Positions 17,219 through 28,320 are shown, counted from the stretch's first letter. The stretch: DNA of 64,000 nt from Cupriavidus sp. 2SB (GCF_005503625.1 NZ_SCMX01000010.1:59581-123580), one strand, 5' to 3'. Made by a program: numbers and translations. The notes: generated by a model not told the origin, from the letters alone.

Positions 17219-20200
17219 TCAGGCCAACTGCTTGTGCAGGCTCTGCAGGTCATAGACCTCCAGGCTCTGCATGTGCTTCAAACCCTCCACCGCGGCGTTG
17301 GCGCCGGCGATGGTGGTGTAGTAAGGCACGCGGCCGGCCAGTGCGGCGATGCGGATGGAGCGCGAATCGGCGATGGCCGTACGCGTTTCGTCCACGGTCG
17401 TGAAGACCAGCGCCAGTTCACCGTTCTTGATCATGTCGACAATGTGCGGACGGCCGTCCTTCACCTTGTTGACCACGCGAACCGGAATGCCGGCGGCCTC
17501 GATGGCCGACGCCGTACCGCGCGTGGCGACGATCGGGTAGCCCAGGTCGTGCAGCATGCGGGCCACGGCCACGGCGCGCGGCTTGTCGCTGTCCTTCACC
17601 GTGATCAGCACCGTGCCCTTCTCGGGCAGACGCGAACCGGCAGCCAGCTGGCTCTTGAACAGGGCCTCGCCGAATACCTTGCCCACGCCCATCACTTCAC
17701 CGGTCGAACGCATTTCAGGTCCGAGGACCGGATCCACGCCGGGGAACTTGTTGAACGGGAACACCGCTTCCTTGACGCTGAAATACGGCGGAATCACTTC
17801 CGCGCCGATGCCTTGCGAGTCGAGCGACTGGCCGGCCATGCAGCGCGCGGCGATCTTCGCCAGCGACAGGCCGGTCGCCTTCGACACGTACGGCACGGTA
17901 CGCGAGGCGCGCGGGTTCACTTCCAGCACGTAGACGATGTCCTCGCCGTTCTTCTGCTGGATGGCGAACTGCACGTTCATCAGGCCGACCACGTTCAGCG
18001 CCTTGGCCATCGCGGCGGTCTGGCGCTTCAGTTCGTCGATCGTGGCTTGCGCCAGCGAATACGGCGGCAGCGAGCAGGCCGAATCGCCCGAGTGCACGCC
18101 AGCCTGTTCGATGTGCTCCATCACGCCGCCGATGAACACGCGTTGACCGTCGCACAGCGCGTCCACGTCGCATTCGATCGCATCGTTCAGGAAGCGGTCC
18201 AGCAGCACCGGGGAGTCATGGGAAACCTTCACGGCCTCGCGCATGTAGCGTTCGAGGTCGCGCGGCTCATGCACGATTTCCATGGCGCGGCCGCCCAGCA
18301 CGTACGACGGACGCACCACCAGCGGGTAGCCGATTTCCTCGGCCAGGCGCAGGGCTTCGTCCTCGGCGCGCGCGGTGCGGTTCGGCGGCTGGCGCAGACC
18401 CAGCTCGTGCAGCAGCTTCTGGAAGCGCTCGCGGTCTTCCGCCGCGTCGATCATGTCCGGGCTTGTGCCGATGATGGGCACGCCGTTGGCTTCCAGATCC
18501 AGCGCCAGCTTCAGCGGGGTCTGGCCGCCGTACTGGACGATCACGCCAACCGGCTTTTCCTTCTCGACGATTTCCAGCACGTCTTCCAGCGTCAGCGGCT
18601 CGAAGTACAGGCGATCCGACGTGTCGTAGTCGGTCGACACGGTTTCCGGGTTGCAGTTGACCATGATGGTCTCGTACCCGTCTTCGCGCAGTGCCAGCGC
18701 AGCATGCACGCAGCAGTAGTCGAACTCGATACCCTGACCGATCCGGTTCGGGCCACCGCCCAGCACCATGATCTTGCGGTTGTTGGTCGGCTCTGCCTCG
18801 CACTCGCCATGTTCGGCTTCATACGTGCCGTACATGTACGCGGTGTTGGTGGCGAACTCGGCCGCGCAGGTGTCCACGCGCTTGTAGACCGGACGCACAT
18901 TGTGGGCGTGACGTGCCGCGCGTACGGCCTTGGCATCTGTCTTCATCAGCTTGGCCAGGCGGCGATCCGAGAAGCCCTTCTGCTTCAGGAAGCGCAGCTC
19001 GGCAGCCGACAGGCTGTCCAGCGTGCGACCGCGGGCCAGGCCCTCGGTCTTGATGATGTCTTCGAGTTGTGCCAGGAACCACGGATCGATCGACGTCTCG
19101 GCGTACACCTCTTCCAGCGACATGCCCAGACGGAACGCATCGCCCACGTACCAGATACGGTCCGGACCGGCTTCGCCGATTTCCTCGATCACCTCGTCGC
19201 GGTCGGTGGACTTCTCGTCCAGGCCGTCCACGCCAACTTCCAGGCCGCGCAGTGCCTTCTGGAACGATTCCTGGAACGTGCGGCCCATCGCCATCACTTC
19301 ACCCACCGACTTCATCTGGGTGGTCAGGTGGCTGTCGGCCTGCGGGAATTTTTCGAAGGCGAAACGCGGCACCTTGGTGACCACGTAGTCGATCGACGGC
19401 TCGAACGATGCCGGGGTCTGGCCGCCGGTGATTTCGTTCTTCAGCTCGTCCAGCGTGTAGCCCACGGCCAGCTTGGCCGCGACCTTGGCGATCGGGAAGC
19501 CGGTGGCCTTGGAGGCCAGTGCCGACGAACGCGACACGCGCGGATTCATTTCGATCACGATCATCCGGCCATCGACCGGGTTGATCGAGAACTGCACGTT
19601 CGAACCGCCAGTGTCCACGCCGATTTCGCGCAGCACGGCCAGCGAGGCGTTACGCAGGATCTGGTATTCCTTGTCCGTCAGCGTCTGCGCCGGGGCCACG
19701 GTGATCGAGTCGCCCGTGTGGATACCCATCGGGTCCAGGTTCTCGATCGAGCAGATGATGATGCAGTTGTCCGCCTTGTCGCGGACCACTTCCATCTCGT
19801 ATTCCTTCCAGCCGAGCAGCGATTCTTCGATCAGCAGTTCGCGCGTGGGCGAGAGGTCCAGGCCGCGCTTGCAGATCTCTTCGAACTCTTCGCGGTTGTA
19901 GGCGATACCACCGCCCGAGCCGCCCAGCGTGAACGACGGGCGAATCACGATCGGGTAGCCGGTGGTGCCCGTCTCCTGGGCGATGCGCGACTGCACAGCC
20001 ACGGCCTCGTCCATCGAGTGGGCGATGCCGGACTTGGCCGAACCGAGACCGATCTTGGTCATCGCGTCCTTGAACTTCTGGCGGTCCTCGGCCTTGTCGA
20101 TGGCTTCCGGCGATGCGCCGATCAGCTCCACCTTGTACTTGTCCAGCACGCCATGGCGATGCAGGTCCAGCGCGCAGTTCAGCGCGGTCTGGCCGCCCAT

Positions 20201-20467
20201 CGTCGGCAGGATCGCGTCCGGGCGTTCCTTCTCGATGATGCGTTCGACCACTTCCCAGGTGATGGGCTCGATGTACGTGACGTCCGCCGTGCTCGGGTCC
20301 GTCATGATGGTCGCCGGGTTCGAATTGACCAGGATGACCTTGAAGCCTTCCTCGCGCAGCGCCTTGCAGGCCTGTGCGCCGGAATAGTCGAATTCACACG
20401 CCTGGCCGATGATGATCGGGCCGGCGCCGATGATTAGGATGCTCTTGATGTCTGTGCGCTTTGGCAT
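17219..20467 (-). CDS. carB: carbamoyl-phosphate synthase large subunit CarB
   Basis: CarB makes carbamoyl phosphate from bicarbonate, ATP and the ammonia supplied by CarA, feeding pyrimidine and arginine synthesis. The 1082-residue protein consists of two homologous ATP-grasp halves (about 1-550 and 555-935; note the paired [18 protein letters not shown] and [15 protein letters not shown]) and a C-terminal regulatory MGS-like domain (about 940-1082, with [19 protein letters not shown]). The start at 20467 gives [16 protein letters not shown]. It lies 66 bases after the leuE-like gene in the carA-leuE-carB cluster. Confidence 0.98.
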   Translation of the reverse strand: MPKRTDIKSILIIGAGPIIIGQACEFDYSGAQACKALREEGFKVILVNSNPATIMTDPSTADVTYIEPITWEVVERIIEKERPDAILPTMGGQTALNCALDLHRHGVLDKYKVELIGASPEAIDKAEDRQKFKDAMTKIGLGSAKSGIAHSMDEAVAVQSRIAQETGTTGYPIVIRPSFTLGGSGGGIAYNREEFEEICKRGLDLSPTRELLIEESLLGWKEYEMEVVRDKADNCIIICSIENLDPMGIHTGDSITVAPAQTLTDKEYQILRNASLAVLREIGVDTGGSNVQFSINPVDGRMIVIEMNPRVSRSSALASKATGFPIAKVAAKLAVGYTLDELKNEITGGQTPASFEPSIDYVVTKVPRFAFEKFPQADSHLTTQMKSVGEVMAMGRTFQESFQKALRGLEVGVDGLDEKSTDRDEVIEEIGEAGPDRIWYVGDAFRLGMSLEEVYAETSIDPWFLAQLEDIIKTEGLARGRTLDSLSAAELRFLKQKGFSDRRLAKLMKTDAKAVRAARHAHNVRPVYKRVDTCAAEFATNTAYMYGTYEAEHGECEAEPTNNRKIMVLGGGPNRIGQGIEFDYCCVHAALALREDGYETIMVNCNPETVSTDYDTSDRLYFEPLTLEDVLEIVEKEKPVGVIVQYGGQTPLKLALDLEANGVPIIGTSPDMIDAAEDRERFQKLLHELGLRQPPNRTARAEDEALRLAEEIGYPLVVRPSYVLGGRAMEIVHEPRDLERYMREAVKVSHDSPVLLDRFLNDAIECDVDALCDGQRVFIGGVMEHIEQAGVHSGDSACSLPPYSLAQATIDELKRQTAAMAKALNVVGLMNVQFAIQQKNGEDIVYVLEVNPRASRTVPYVSKATGLSLAKIAARCMAGQSLDSQGIGAEVIPPYFSVKEAVFPFNKFPGVDPVLGPEMRSTGEVMGVGKVFGEALFKSQLAAGSRLPEKGTVLITVKDSDKPRAVAVARMLHDLGYPIVATRGTASAIEAAGIPVRVVNKVKDGRPHIVDMIKNGELALVFTTVDETRTAIADSRSIRIAALAGRVPYYTTIAGANAAVEGLKHMQSLEVYDLQSLHKQLA

Positions 20468-20533
20468 TGCACGCTCTCTTTGTTGGCCGGCCCGCATGTC
20501 GTGCGGACCGTGCCGGATATCAGGTTGTCGTCG

Positions 20534-21211
20534 TCAGCCCAGTGTGGCCGTGGCCAGCTTGGCGCCGAAGCCGATGAACATCGCCCCTACTCCGCTTGAC
20601 ATGCCTGCGGACAGGCGGCGCCGGCGGCGGAACGCATCGGCCAGCTTCGCGCCCACGAAAATGATCGTGGTCAGGTAGGCGAAGCTGCAGATCTGGCAGA
20701 CAAGCCCCAGCGCTACGAACGACAGCGCCGGATACGCGAACTGCGGATCCACGAACTGGATGAAGAACGAGATGAAGAACAGGATGGCCTTGGGGTTCAG
20801 CAGGCTGATGACCAGCGCCTTGGTGAACGGGTTGGCAGACCGGTCCAAAGGCTCTGCGGCCGCCTGCGCGCCCGCAGGACTGGCCGGCATCGACCAGTTG
20901 CGCACGGCACCGCGCAGCATCTGGAAGCCGATCCACCCCAGGTAGCCCGCGCCCACGTACTTGACCACGTGAAACAGCGCCGGGCTGGCCTGCAGCAACG
21001 ATGCCACGCCGGCGGCGGACAACACCATCAGGATCGCATCGCCCAGGAACACGCCGCACGCGCCCTTGTAGCCCGCCCGCACACCGCGCTGGGCAGCCAC
21101 CGACAGCACGTACATCGAATTCGGCCCAGGCAGCAGCACGATGAAGATCGTGCCGAGCACATAGGTCCAGAAATCGGTGACGCCGAAGCTGGCATGCATG
21201 AAAGCGTTCAT
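20534..21211 (-). CDS. leuE: LysE/RhtB-family exporter, LeuE-like
   Basis: Members export amino acids; LeuE itself exports leucine and related compounds. The 225-residue protein has six likely membrane segments and the family N terminus FGVTDFWTYVLGTIFIVLLPGPNSMYVLS, the region that best matches LeuE. The substrate is inferred from that similarity only. It is placed between carA (45 bases upstream) and carB (66 bases downstream) on the same strand, so it is probably co-expressed with carbamoyl-phosphate synthase. Confidence 0.82.
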   Translation of the reverse strand: MNAFMHASFGVTDFWTYVLGTIFIVLLPGPNSMYVLSVAAQRGVRAGYKGACGVFLGDAILMVLSAAGVASLLQASPALFHVVKYVGAGYLGWIGFQMLRGAVRNWSMPASPAGAQAAAEPLDRSANPFTKALVISLLNPKAILFFISFFIQFVDPQFAYPALSFVALGLVCQICSFAYLTTIIFVGAKLADAFRRRRRLSAGMSSGVGAMFIGFGAKLATATLG

Positions 21212-21256
21212 GGCGGGCGGTCCTGTTCAGGTCTCTCGTTACGTCAGGGCGTCACG

Positions 21257-22405
21257 TCAGGCTGCGGCCTTGGCGCGCGCATCCTGCATCAGCTTCGTGA
21301 AGCGGTCGAACAGGTACGCGATGTCATGCGGACCCGGCGACGCTTCCGGGTGACCCTGGAAGCAGAATGCCGGCTTGTCCGTCAGGGCAAAGCCCTGCAG
21401 CGTGCCGTCGAACAGCGACGTGTGCGTGACGCGCGCGTTGGCGGGCAGCGTCGCGGCATCCACGGCGAAACCGTGGTTCTGCGACGTGATCACCACGCGG
21501 CCATCGTCATGGTCCTTGACCGGGTGGTTGGCGCCATGGTGGCCCGTGCTCATCTTCAGCGTCTTGGCACCCACGGCCAGCGCCATGATCTGGTGACCCA
21601 AACAGATGCCGAACGTCGGGATACCGCGTGCGATGAACTCGCGCGTGGCAGCAATCGCGTAGTCGCAAGGCTCGGGGTCGCCGGGGCCATTCGACAGGAA
21701 CACGCCGTCCGGATTCAGCGCCAGCGCGTCAGCGGCAGTGGCCTGCGCCGGCAGCACAGTGACCTTGCAGCCGCGCTCGGCCAGCATGCGGAGGATGTTG
21801 AACTTGACGCCGTAGTCGAAGGCCACGACGTGGAACTGCGGTTTGTCCTGCTTGCCGTAGCCCTGGCCGAGCTTCCACTCGGTCTGGGTCCACTCGTACG
21901 GTTCCTTGACCGACACGACCTTTGCCAGGTCCATGCCTGCCAGGCCCGGGAACGAGCGTGCCAGGTCGATGGCCTTCTGGACGTTGTCCTCGCCAGCCAG
22001 GATGCAGCCGTTCTGGGCGCCCTTCTCGCGCAGGATGCGCGTCAGCTTGCGGGTATCGATACCGGCAATCGCCACGACCTTCTCTTGCTTCAGGTAGTGG
22101 GAAAGCGTGTGTTCCTTGCGGAAATTGGAGGCCAGAAGCGGCAGATCCTTGATGATCAGGCCGGCGGCATGGACTTTCGTGGCTTCGACATCCTCAGGGT
22201 TGACGCCGTAGTTGCCGATATGCGGATACGTCAGCGTGACGATCTGCCGGGAATAGCTCGGGTCGGTGAGGATTTCCTGGTAACCGGTGATAGCAGTGTT
22301 GAACACCACTTCGCCGATCGTATGGCCGGAAGCGCCGATGGAATAGCCACGAAAGACCGTGCCGTCTGCAAGCGCGAGTATGGCGGACGGAAAAGACGGT
22401 AGCAC
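21257..22405 (-). CDS. carA: carbamoyl-phosphate synthase small subunit CarA (GTG start)
   Basis: CarA is the glutamine amidotransferase subunit that delivers ammonia to CarB. The 382-residue protein has the CPSase N-terminal domain starting [18 protein letters not shown] and a class I glutamine amidotransferase domain with the nucleophile in [13 protein letters not shown] and the His-Glu pair in [11 protein letters not shown]. The GTG at 22405 is chosen because GGAG lies 9 bases upstream and conserved sequence begins directly; the frame stays open to 22636 but that part is non-conserved and overlaps the promoter. The leader is about 200 nt. Confidence 0.95.
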   Translation of the reverse strand: MLPSFPSAILALADGTVFRGYSIGASGHTIGEVVFNTAITGYQEILTDPSYSRQIVTLTYPHIGNYGVNPEDVEATKVHAAGLIIKDLPLLASNFRKEHTLSHYLKQEKVVAIAGIDTRKLTRILREKGAQNGCILAGEDNVQKAIDLARSFPGLAGMDLAKVVSVKEPYEWTQTEWKLGQGYGKQDKPQFHVVAFDYGVKFNILRMLAERGCKVTVLPAQATAADALALNPDGVFLSNGPGDPEPCDYAIAATREFIARGIPTFGICLGHQIMALAVGAKTLKMSTGHHGANHPVKDHDDGRVVITSQNHGFAVDAATLPANARVTHTSLFDGTLQGFALTDKPAFCFQGHPEASPGPHDIAYLFDRFTKLMQDARAKAAA

Positions 22406-22615
22406 GGGTAAGGCTCCTGCTGGACTCACCCCGTGACCGACCTGCTCAACGCCTCGTGCCCCGTGGCGGCCCCGCGTCTGAACACTGGGGCGCAAGTGTC
22501 GCATGGCGATTTCATCACTTTTGTGCGGTGCATGAAAACGGCGTGCGCAACGGGGCGGCGGAAGGTGGAATACGGTAGGCGCTAGGGTGATGGGTTCTGA
22601 AAGCGAAACTTTCGA

Positions 22616-22644
22616 ATTATATCCCGTTGGGCCCAAATTCTCAA
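22616..22644 (-). promoter_or_regulatory. sigma-70 promoter of carA
   Basis: On the minus strand TTGAGA (22644-22639), a 17-base spacer and a perfect TATAAT (22621-22616) form a near-consensus promoter. Transcription would begin near 22609, leaving a leader of about 200 nt before the carA GTG. The 305-base gene-free interval 22406-22710 holds this promoter and leader; no other element was recognised. Confidence 0.82.
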
Positions 22645-22710
22645 GTATTCAAACACTTACGATGCCCTTGAGACAGATGCCACCCAACCGTCCACCCGTA
22701 CTCGCCCGGT

Positions 22711-23124
22711 TCACATGGCCGGTGGCACGACCGCCGTCACTTCGATTTCCACCTTCGCGCGTGGCTCCACCAGGTCTGCTACCTCCACTGCCGTCATGGC
22801 CGGGAAATGCCTGCCGATGATGTCGCGGTAATGCTGGCCGATGGCCTTGTAGGCGGCCACGTATTCGACCTTGTCCTTCACATACCAGGTCATCCGCGCG
22901 ATGTGCTCCGGACGTGCGCCGCCCTGCTCCAGCACCGACACGATGTTGCGCAGCGCCTGCGCCACCTGCAGCGCGAAGTCGTCGGTCTCGAATTCGCACT
23001 GGCCGTTCCAGCCGATCTGCCCACCGACCATGATCAGGCGGCTGCCCACCTGCATCTCGGCCATGATGCCGTTGGCGTATCCCTTCGGCGCTGCCCATTC
23101 GGGCGGTTGCAATGTCTTCAGCAT
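22711..23124 (-). CDS. RidA/YjgF-family enamine/imine deaminase
   Basis: RidA proteins hydrolyse reactive enamines/imines to ketones plus ammonia. The 137-residue protein spans one RidA domain with the SGQIG-like VGGQIGWNG, a catalytic-type Arg122 in EPRAKVEIE, and no signal peptide. It is the last gene of the aminobenzoate operon, 30 bases after the thioesterase. Because 2-aminobenzoyl-CoA monooxygenase/reductase yields a ring that still carries an enamine nitrogen, a deaminase role in this pathway is plausible; that is inference. General clearance of 2-aminoacrylate is the alternative. Confidence 0.85.
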   Translation of the reverse strand: MLKTLQPPEWAAPKGYANGIMAEMQVGSRLIMVGGQIGWNGQCEFETDDFALQVAQALRNIVSVLEQGGARPEHIARMTWYVKDKVEYVAAYKAIGQHYRDIIGRHFPAMTAVEVADLVEPRAKVEIEVTAVVPPAM

Positions 23125-23154
23125 GATGTCTTCGATTCCGTGTCTATGTCAGTG

Positions 23155-23592
23155 TCAGGCAGTCTCGGTGCCCAGGTAGCGCTCCATTGCGGTGCGTACT
23201 GGCTCGGGCAAGGGCTGCGGGGTCATCGTGCGCGTGTCCACGCACACGAGGCGCTGGTCGATGGTCATGCGCGTGTCATCGTCGGCGCCTCCCGGCCCCA
23301 TGAAGCGGATGGTCACGCCGAAGCTGCTGCGTCCCAGATGGGTGACGCGCAGCTCGCGGGTGAGTTGTTCGCCAAGTCGGCTGGGCGCGGTAAAGCGACA
23401 CTGCAACGCTGCCGTGGGAATGCCGGCATGCCCGGAGAGATGCATGGCCTCGAACGGCCAGTCGAGGGCTTCGGCGAACCAGTCCTCGATAAAGTCGTTC
23501 AGCATCTCGAAGTAGCGCGGATAGAACACGATGCCGGCGGCATCGCAATGCTTGAAGCGCACGCGTACCGTGTTGCGGAATACCTCGGTCAT
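23155..23592 (-). CDS. 4-hydroxybenzoyl-CoA-thioesterase-type hotdog thioesterase
   Basis: The protein probably hydrolyses a CoA thioester arising in the aminobenzoate pathway, perhaps to release trapped CoA from dead-end products. The 145-residue hotdog-fold protein has the class motif [16 protein letters not shown] with Asp17 at the position of the catalytic aspartate of 4-hydroxybenzoyl-CoA thioesterase. Its ATG overlaps the ligase stop by 4 bases (23589-23592), so the two are translationally coupled. The real substrate is not evident from sequence. Confidence 0.87.
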   Translation of the reverse strand: MTEVFRNTVRVRFKHCDAAGIVFYPRYFEMLNDFIEDWFAEALDWPFEAMHLSGHAGIPTAALQCRFTAPSRLGEQLTRELRVTHLGRSSFGVTIRFMGPGGADDDTRMTIDQRLVCVDTRTMTPQPLPEPVRTAMERYLGTETA

Positions 23593-25280
23593 CGCTGCGT
23601 CTCCACGTCGACGCCCTGCTCCGCTGCCATCTGGCGCAGCCGGAAGCGCTGCAGCTTGCCAGTCTCCGTGCGCGGCAGCACCGCCACGAACTCGATGCGG
23701 CGCGGATACTTGTATGGCGCGATCTCACGCTTGCAGTAGTCTTGCAGGGCAGCACGCGTGGCATCGGTTGCCGCCACACCAGGGCGCAACACCACGTAGG
23801 CCATCACCACCTGTCCGCGCTCGGCGTCGGGCGCGCCCACCACCCCGCACTCGGCCACCCACTCGTGCTTCATCAGCGTGCCTTCCACCTCGGGGCCGGC
23901 GATGTTGTAACCCGCCGAGATGATCATGTCGTCGGAGCGCGCCTGATAGAAGTAATAGCCATCGGCGTCCGCCACGAACGTATCGCCGGGCAAATTCCAG
24001 CCGTCGCGCACATAGTTCTCCTGGCGCGGATCGTCGAGATAGCGGCAACCCGTGGGGCCGCGTACCGCAAGCTTGCCCACGGTGCCGTGCGGCACGGGCT
24101 GCATGTCGTTATCGACAATGCATGCCTCGTAGCCCGGCACCACGCGACCCACCGCTCCGGGCCGCACTTCGGCACCTGCGCTCGATACGAAGATATGCAT
24201 CATCTCAGTGCCGCCCAGTCCATCGATCATCTCGATGCCCGTGGCACCCTTCCACGCCTGCCGCGTGGCATCGGGCAGCGCCTCGCCGGCCGAGACACTC
24301 TTCTTCAGGCTGGCTACGTCGAAGTTGCCGGCCAGCGCGGCCATCTGGCGATAGAACGTGGGCGCCGTGAAGACGATGGTCGCACGGTGGTCCTGAATCA
24401 GCTTCAGCAGCGTTTCGGGCGTGAGCTTCTCGGCCAGCGCCGTGCTCGCGCCGGCACGCAACGGGAAGCACAGCATGCCGCCGAGTCCGAACGTAAACGC
24501 CAGCGGCGGCGTGCCGCAGAAGATGTCGTCGGGCGTGGGCTTCAGGACATGGCGCGGGAACAGGTCGCACATCGCCAACACATCGCGATGGAAATGCATC
24601 GTGCCCTTGGGCTGGCCCGTGGTGCCGCTCGTGAAAGCGATCAGGCAGATATCGTCGGCAGCGGTATCGCAGGCAGTGAAGGTATCGGGCTTGCCGGCCA
24701 TTGCTGTTTCGAGAGCATCGTCGCCTTCGCCGTTGAAATAACGCACCGTGGTCAGTGTCGGGCAATAGTGCTCGTTGTCTGCGCGCTGGTTGGTCTCGAG
24801 CTCTTCGCGCAGCCGCGCATCGCAGAGCGCCGCGCTCACCTGCGCCTTGTCGATGACCTGCCGCAGCTCCTTGGCGCGCAGCAGCGGCGTCGTCGGGACG
24901 GCGATCAGTCCGGCCTTGAGCGTCGCCAGCCAGCTCGCCGCCATCATCAGGTTGTTGGGCCCGCGCAGCAGCACGCGGTTGCCCGGCACCAGCCGCATGT
25001 CTTCCACCAGCACATGCGCGATGCGGTTGACCAGTGCCGCCAGCGCGGCGTAGGTCACGGTCTCGATGCGACCGTCTCGCTCGTGGCGTACGGCCACTCG
25101 CGCGCCGTTGCCCTGCTCGACGTGTCGATCGACCAGTTCGACTGCGGCATTGAAGCGCGGCGGGTAATGCGTATCGTCATTGAACGTGAACACCGGCCAC
25201 TGCTCGGGCGGCGGCAGCCGGTCGCGCGCGAAGGTATCCACGTGAGCGGTAGCGACAGTAGCGGACTGGGGGGCGGCCAT
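23589..25280 (-). CDS. benzoate/2-aminobenzoate-CoA ligase family protein
   Basis: The ligase activates an aromatic acid to its CoA thioester through an adenylate; context points to 2-aminobenzoate. The 563-residue protein belongs to the ANL superfamily: phosphate loop [14 protein letters not shown], adenylate motif [11 protein letters not shown], hinge region after [13 protein letters not shown], and the C-terminal lysine in [12 protein letters not shown]. It sits in the operon 19 bases after the acyl-CoA dehydrogenase and overlaps the thioesterase. Benzoate or salicylate cannot be excluded as substrates. Confidence 0.88.
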   Translation of the reverse strand: MAAPQSATVATAHVDTFARDRLPPPEQWPVFTFNDDTHYPPRFNAAVELVDRHVEQGNGARVAVRHERDGRIETVTYAALAALVNRIAHVLVEDMRLVPGNRVLLRGPNNLMMAASWLATLKAGLIAVPTTPLLRAKELRQVIDKAQVSAALCDARLREELETNQRADNEHYCPTLTTVRYFNGEGDDALETAMAGKPDTFTACDTAADDICLIAFTSGTTGQPKGTMHFHRDVLAMCDLFPRHVLKPTPDDIFCGTPPLAFTFGLGGMLCFPLRAGASTALAEKLTPETLLKLIQDHRATIVFTAPTFYRQMAALAGNFDVASLKKSVSAGEALPDATRQAWKGATGIEMIDGLGGTEMMHIFVSSAGAEVRPGAVGRVVPGYEACIVDNDMQPVPHGTVGKLAVRGPTGCRYLDDPRQENYVRDGWNLPGDTFVADADGYYFYQARSDDMIISAGYNIAGPEVEGTLMKHEWVAECGVVGAPDAERGQVVMAYVVLRPGVAATDATRAALQDYCKREIAPYKYPRRIEFVAVLPRTETGKLQRFRLRQMAAEQGVDVETQR

Positions 25281-25299
25281 GCTTGTCTCCTGGATTGGG

Positions 25300-26472
25300 C
25301 TATGCCTGGCGCGCGGCCAGCGTCTCGCGCGCGATGATCAGCTTCTGCACTTCGGTGGCACCTTCGTAGATGCGCAGCGAACGAATCTCGCGGTACAGGC
25401 TCTCCACACGCGTGCCGACTTTCACGCCCAGCCCACCGAACATCTGCACAGCGCGGTCGATAACCTGCTGCGCGTTCTCGGTGGCGACCATCTTCGCCAT
25501 CGCGGCCTCGCGCGTCGTGCGCTGCTGCTTCACATCGCGCAACCACGCCGCGCGGTAGGTGAGCAACGCTGCAGCATCGATGGCTGTAGCCATGTCACCG
25601 ATAGCGGCCTGCGTCAGTTGCAAGTCGGCCAGCACGCCACCGAACATCGGCCGCGACGTGGCACGCGCCAGTGCATCGTCGAGTGCTGCACGGCCAAAGC
25701 CCAGTGCCGCCGCCGCAACGGAGGCGCGGAAAATGTCGAGCGTCATCATCGCCACCTTGAAGCCCTGCCCTGCTTCGCCAAGTCGGTTTTCCACCGGCAC
25801 GCGGCAGTTATCGAAACGAAGCGTGGCGAGCGGATGGGGCGCGATCACGTCGATGCGTTCGGCAATGGACAGGCCCGGTGTATCGGCATCGACCACGAAG
25901 GCGGTAATACCACGTGCGCCCGGTGCTTCGCCGGTGCGGGCGAACACGCAATAGAAGTCGGCGATGCCTCCGTTCGATATCCACGTCTTCGAGCCATCGA
26001 GCACATAGTGGCTGCCGTCTGCGGAGAGTTGTGCACTGCATTGCATCGCGGCCACATCGGAACCCGCCTCGGGTTCGGACAGCGCGAATGCGGCGATGGC
26101 CTCGCCACGCGCCACGCGCGGCAGATAGCGCTCGCGCACCGCATCGCTGCCGGCGAGCGTGATAGCTCCCGAGCCCAGCCCCTGCATCGCGAAAGCGAAG
26201 TCCGCCAACCCGTCGTGACGCGCCAGCGTTTCTCGCAGCAGGCACAGCGCGCGCGAATCCAGTTGCGGCAACGCGCCGCCGAAGGCTTGCGGCACGCAGT
26301 AGCGGAGCCAGCCGGCCGTCCCCAGTTGACGCACCAGCGCGCGGCATGACGCGTCTGCATCGTGGTGGTCGATATCCTTCAGATGTTCCGTGCACCAGCC
26401 GTCGAGTTCACGTTCGAGCTGGCGATGGGCCGCATCGAAGAAAGGCAGGTCGAGATAGGTTTTGTCGCTCAT
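25300..26472 (-). CDS. acyl-CoA dehydrogenase (aminobenzoate ring-oxidation step)
   Basis: This FAD enzyme probably oxidises an alicyclic CoA thioester formed after ring reduction. The 390-residue protein has the N-terminal helical domain, the family signatures [15 protein letters not shown] and [12 protein letters not shown], and a C-terminal domain with QMFGGLGV and the catalytic-region [10 protein letters not shown]. It lies 15 bases after the enoyl-CoA hydratase gene. The substrate assignment rests on operon context. Confidence 0.86.
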   Translation of the reverse strand: MSDKTYLDLPFFDAAHRQLERELDGWCTEHLKDIDHHDADASCRALVRQLGTAGWLRYCVPQAFGGALPQLDSRALCLLRETLARHDGLADFAFAMQGLGSGAITLAGSDAVRERYLPRVARGEAIAAFALSEPEAGSDVAAMQCSAQLSADGSHYVLDGSKTWISNGGIADFYCVFARTGEAPGARGITAFVVDADTPGLSIAERIDVIAPHPLATLRFDNCRVPVENRLGEAGQGFKVAMMTLDIFRASVAAAALGFGRAALDDALARATSRPMFGGVLADLQLTQAAIGDMATAIDAAALLTYRAAWLRDVKQQRTTREAAMAKMVATENAQQVIDRAVQMFGGLGVKVGTRVESLYREIRSLRIYEGATEVQKLIIARETLAARQA

Positions 26473-26487
26473 GGATGCTCAGGTTCC

Positions 26488-27339
26488 TCAATCGCCTTCG
26501 AAGACGGGTTTCTGCTTGGCCACGAAGGCGTCATAGGCACGCCGGAAGTCACGCGTCTGCATGCAGATCGCCTGCGCCTCGGCTTCGGCTTCAATGGCTT
26601 CGTCCACGCCCATATTCCATTCCTGATGCAGCAGCTTCTTGGTCACGCCATGCGCGAAAGTCGGGCCTGTGGCGATTTGCGTGGCCAATGCCTCTGCTTC
26701 AGCCAGCACAGCGTGCGAGCCGTGCAGCGCGTTGAAGAAGCCCCACTGCAATCCTTCCTCGGCAGTCATTGCGCGCCCCGTGTAGAGCAGTTCGCTTGCC
26801 CGTCCCTGGCCGATCATGCGCGGCAGCAACGTACAGGCACCCATGTCGGCACCTGCGAGGCCGACTCGCACAAACAGGAAAGCGGTGCGCGCATGTTCGG
26901 TGCCCAGTCGCATATCCGAAGCCAGCGCCATCATGGCGCCCGCGCCCGCACAGATGCCGTCGATGGCACTGATGATCGGCTGCGGGCATGCACGCATCGC
27001 CTTGACCAGATCACCCGTCATGCGCGTGAAGTCGAGCAGTTCGGGCATCGACATCCTGGTGAGCGGGCCGATGATCTCGTGCACGTCGCCGCCCGAGCAG
27101 TAGTTGCCGCCCGCGCCGGTGATCACGACGGACTTGATGTCGGTGGCGTAGCACAATCCCCGAAAGAGGTCGCGCAGTTCGGCGTAGGAGTCGAACGTCA
27201 GCGGATTCTTGCGCTCGGGCCGGTTCAATGTGATCGTGCCCACGCGACCATCGGGGGAGACGGACCAAAGGAAGTGCTTCGGTTGAAAGTCCGCAAAGGC
27301 GCGCTTGTGATGGCGCATGTCCAGGGCGATGTCAGTCAT
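26488..27339 (-). CDS. enoyl-CoA hydratase/isomerase family protein
   Basis: This crotonase-fold enzyme probably hydrates, isomerises or opens a cyclic enoyl-CoA in the aminobenzoate pathway. The 283-residue protein starts [15 protein letters not shown] and shows [16 protein letters not shown], the oxyanion-hole region [11 protein letters not shown], and [30 protein letters not shown]. The frame is open further upstream through the repeat, but the ATG at 27339 fits the family length. A REPIN-like repeat separates it from the upstream SDR gene. Confidence 0.86.
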   Translation of the reverse strand: MTDIALDMRHHKRAFADFQPKHFLWSVSPDGRVGTITLNRPERKNPLTFDSYAELRDLFRGLCYATDIKSVVITGAGGNYCSGGDVHEIIGPLTRMSMPELLDFTRMTGDLVKAMRACPQPIISAIDGICAGAGAMMALASDMRLGTEHARTAFLFVRVGLAGADMGACTLLPRMIGQGRASELLYTGRAMTAEEGLQWGFFNALHGSHAVLAEAEALATQIATGPTFAHGVTKKLLHQEWNMGVDEAIEAEAEAQAICMQTRDFRRAYDAFVAKQKPVFEGD

Positions 27340-27378
27340 GGTGGTGCCTCGCTTGTTTGTCTCGCTGTTGTTCTTTCT

Positions 27379-27499
27379 CCCCTCTCCCGCGCAGTGGGAG
27401 AGGGGTTGGGGGTGAGGGCTGGAGGTTCTTCTTGCTGACTTGTCGCAATTTGCACCGCTTGCCCTCTCCCCCGCCCCTCTCCCGCATGCGGGAGAGGGG
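27379..27499. repeat. REPIN-like element: two REP palindromes in opposite orientation
   Basis: Left palindrome CCCCTCTCCC...GGGAGAGGGG (27379-27405) has a G-rich tail; the right one (27474-27499, perfect 12-bp arms) has the matching C-rich tail on its left side, so the two face each other around an inner segment. That segment contains CGCAATTTGCACCGC (27444-27458), whose exact complement is at 63961-63975 inside the element at the right edge. The 121-base unit lies between the enoyl-CoA hydratase and SDR genes, inside the operon. Confidence 0.85.
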
Positions 27500-27523
27500 A
27501 GCAAACCGTTGGCGAGTGGAAAC

Positions 27524-28318
27524 TCAACCTGCCATGACTTCTCCACCTGCCACCGGCAGCGCCTGACCTGTGATGGCGGATGCAGATGGCCTGCACAGCC
27601 ACGCCACCGCATCCGCAACTTCCTCGGGCTGCACCAGTCGCTTCTGCGGATTGCGTGCCGCCAGTTCCGCACGAGCCTCGGCTTCCGTGCGGCCCGTCTT
27701 GGCAACGATGTTGGCAACGGCATCCCGCACGATGTCGGTTTCCGTGTAGCCGGGGCAGACCGCGTTCACCGTGATGCCCTTTGTCGCCAGTTCCAGCGCC
27801 AACGCGCGCGTCAAACCGATCACGCCGTGCTTCGCCGCGCAATACGCGCTGACGTAGCCATAGCCGATCAGCCCGGCGGTACTCGCCACGTTGACGATAC
27901 GGCCCCATCCACTTTCCAGCATCGCGGGCAGCGCGGCCTGCGTGCAGACGAACGTGCCCGTCAGGTTCACGTCGAGCATGCGTTGCCAGAGTGCGAGGTC
28001 GGTTTTTCCGAACGGTGCACTGTGCGCCTGCCCCGCGTTGTTGACCAGCACGGTGACCGGCCCGCGCGCTTTCGCTGCTGCCGCGAAGGCACCGGAAACC
28101 GCATCGGCATCGGTGATATCAGCCGGTGCAATGCCGAGTGCGGCGCCTTCAACAACAAACGATGACAACCCATCGGCAGCCGCATCGAGCACTCCACCAT
28201 CGCGTCCCACGAGCGTCACGCTGGCGCCGGACATCAGCAGTCGCTGTGCGATGGCCGCGCCAATGCCACGCCCACCACCAGTGATCAACGCATGCCGACC
28301 TGTCAGTTCGCGTTCCAT
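27524..28318 (-). CDS. short-chain dehydrogenase/reductase (3-hydroxyacyl-CoA dehydrogenase type)
   Basis: This is an NAD(P)-dependent oxidoreductase, probably oxidising a hydroxy-acyl-CoA intermediate of the aminobenzoate pathway. The 264-residue classical SDR has the cofactor motif TGGGRGIG (residues 13-20), NNAG, and the catalytic Ser146 with Tyr159-x-x-x-Lys163 (YCAAK). The ATG at 28318 lies 2 bases after the monooxygenase/reductase stop, with GGAAG upstream, so the genes are coupled. The frame also opens at 28453, but that part overlaps the upstream gene. Confidence 0.88.
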   Translation of the reverse strand: MERELTGRHALITGGGRGIGAAIAQRLLMSGASVTLVGRDGGVLDAAADGLSSFVVEGAALGIAPADITDADAVSGAFAAAAKARGPVTVLVNNAGQAHSAPFGKTDLALWQRMLDVNLTGTFVCTQAALPAMLESGWGRIVNVASTAGLIGYGYVSAYCAAKHGVIGLTRALALELATKGITVNAVCPGYTETDIVRDAVANIVAKTGRTEAEARAELAARNPQKRLVQPEEVADAVAWLCRPSASAITGQALPVAGGEVMAG

Positions 28319-28320
28319 GC

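Noticed and set aside
17213..20437. A 1074-codon open frame on the plus strand opposite carB
   Set aside because: It is a by-product of high-GC codon bias opposite a strongly conserved gene; its translation is His/Gln/Arg/Val-rich without domains.
27379..27499. Possible CRISPR-like repeats from the regularly spaced CCCCTCTCCC motifs
   Set aside because: Copies are palindromic, in opposite orientation, only two at this site, with a conserved rather than variable inner segment; there are no cas genes.
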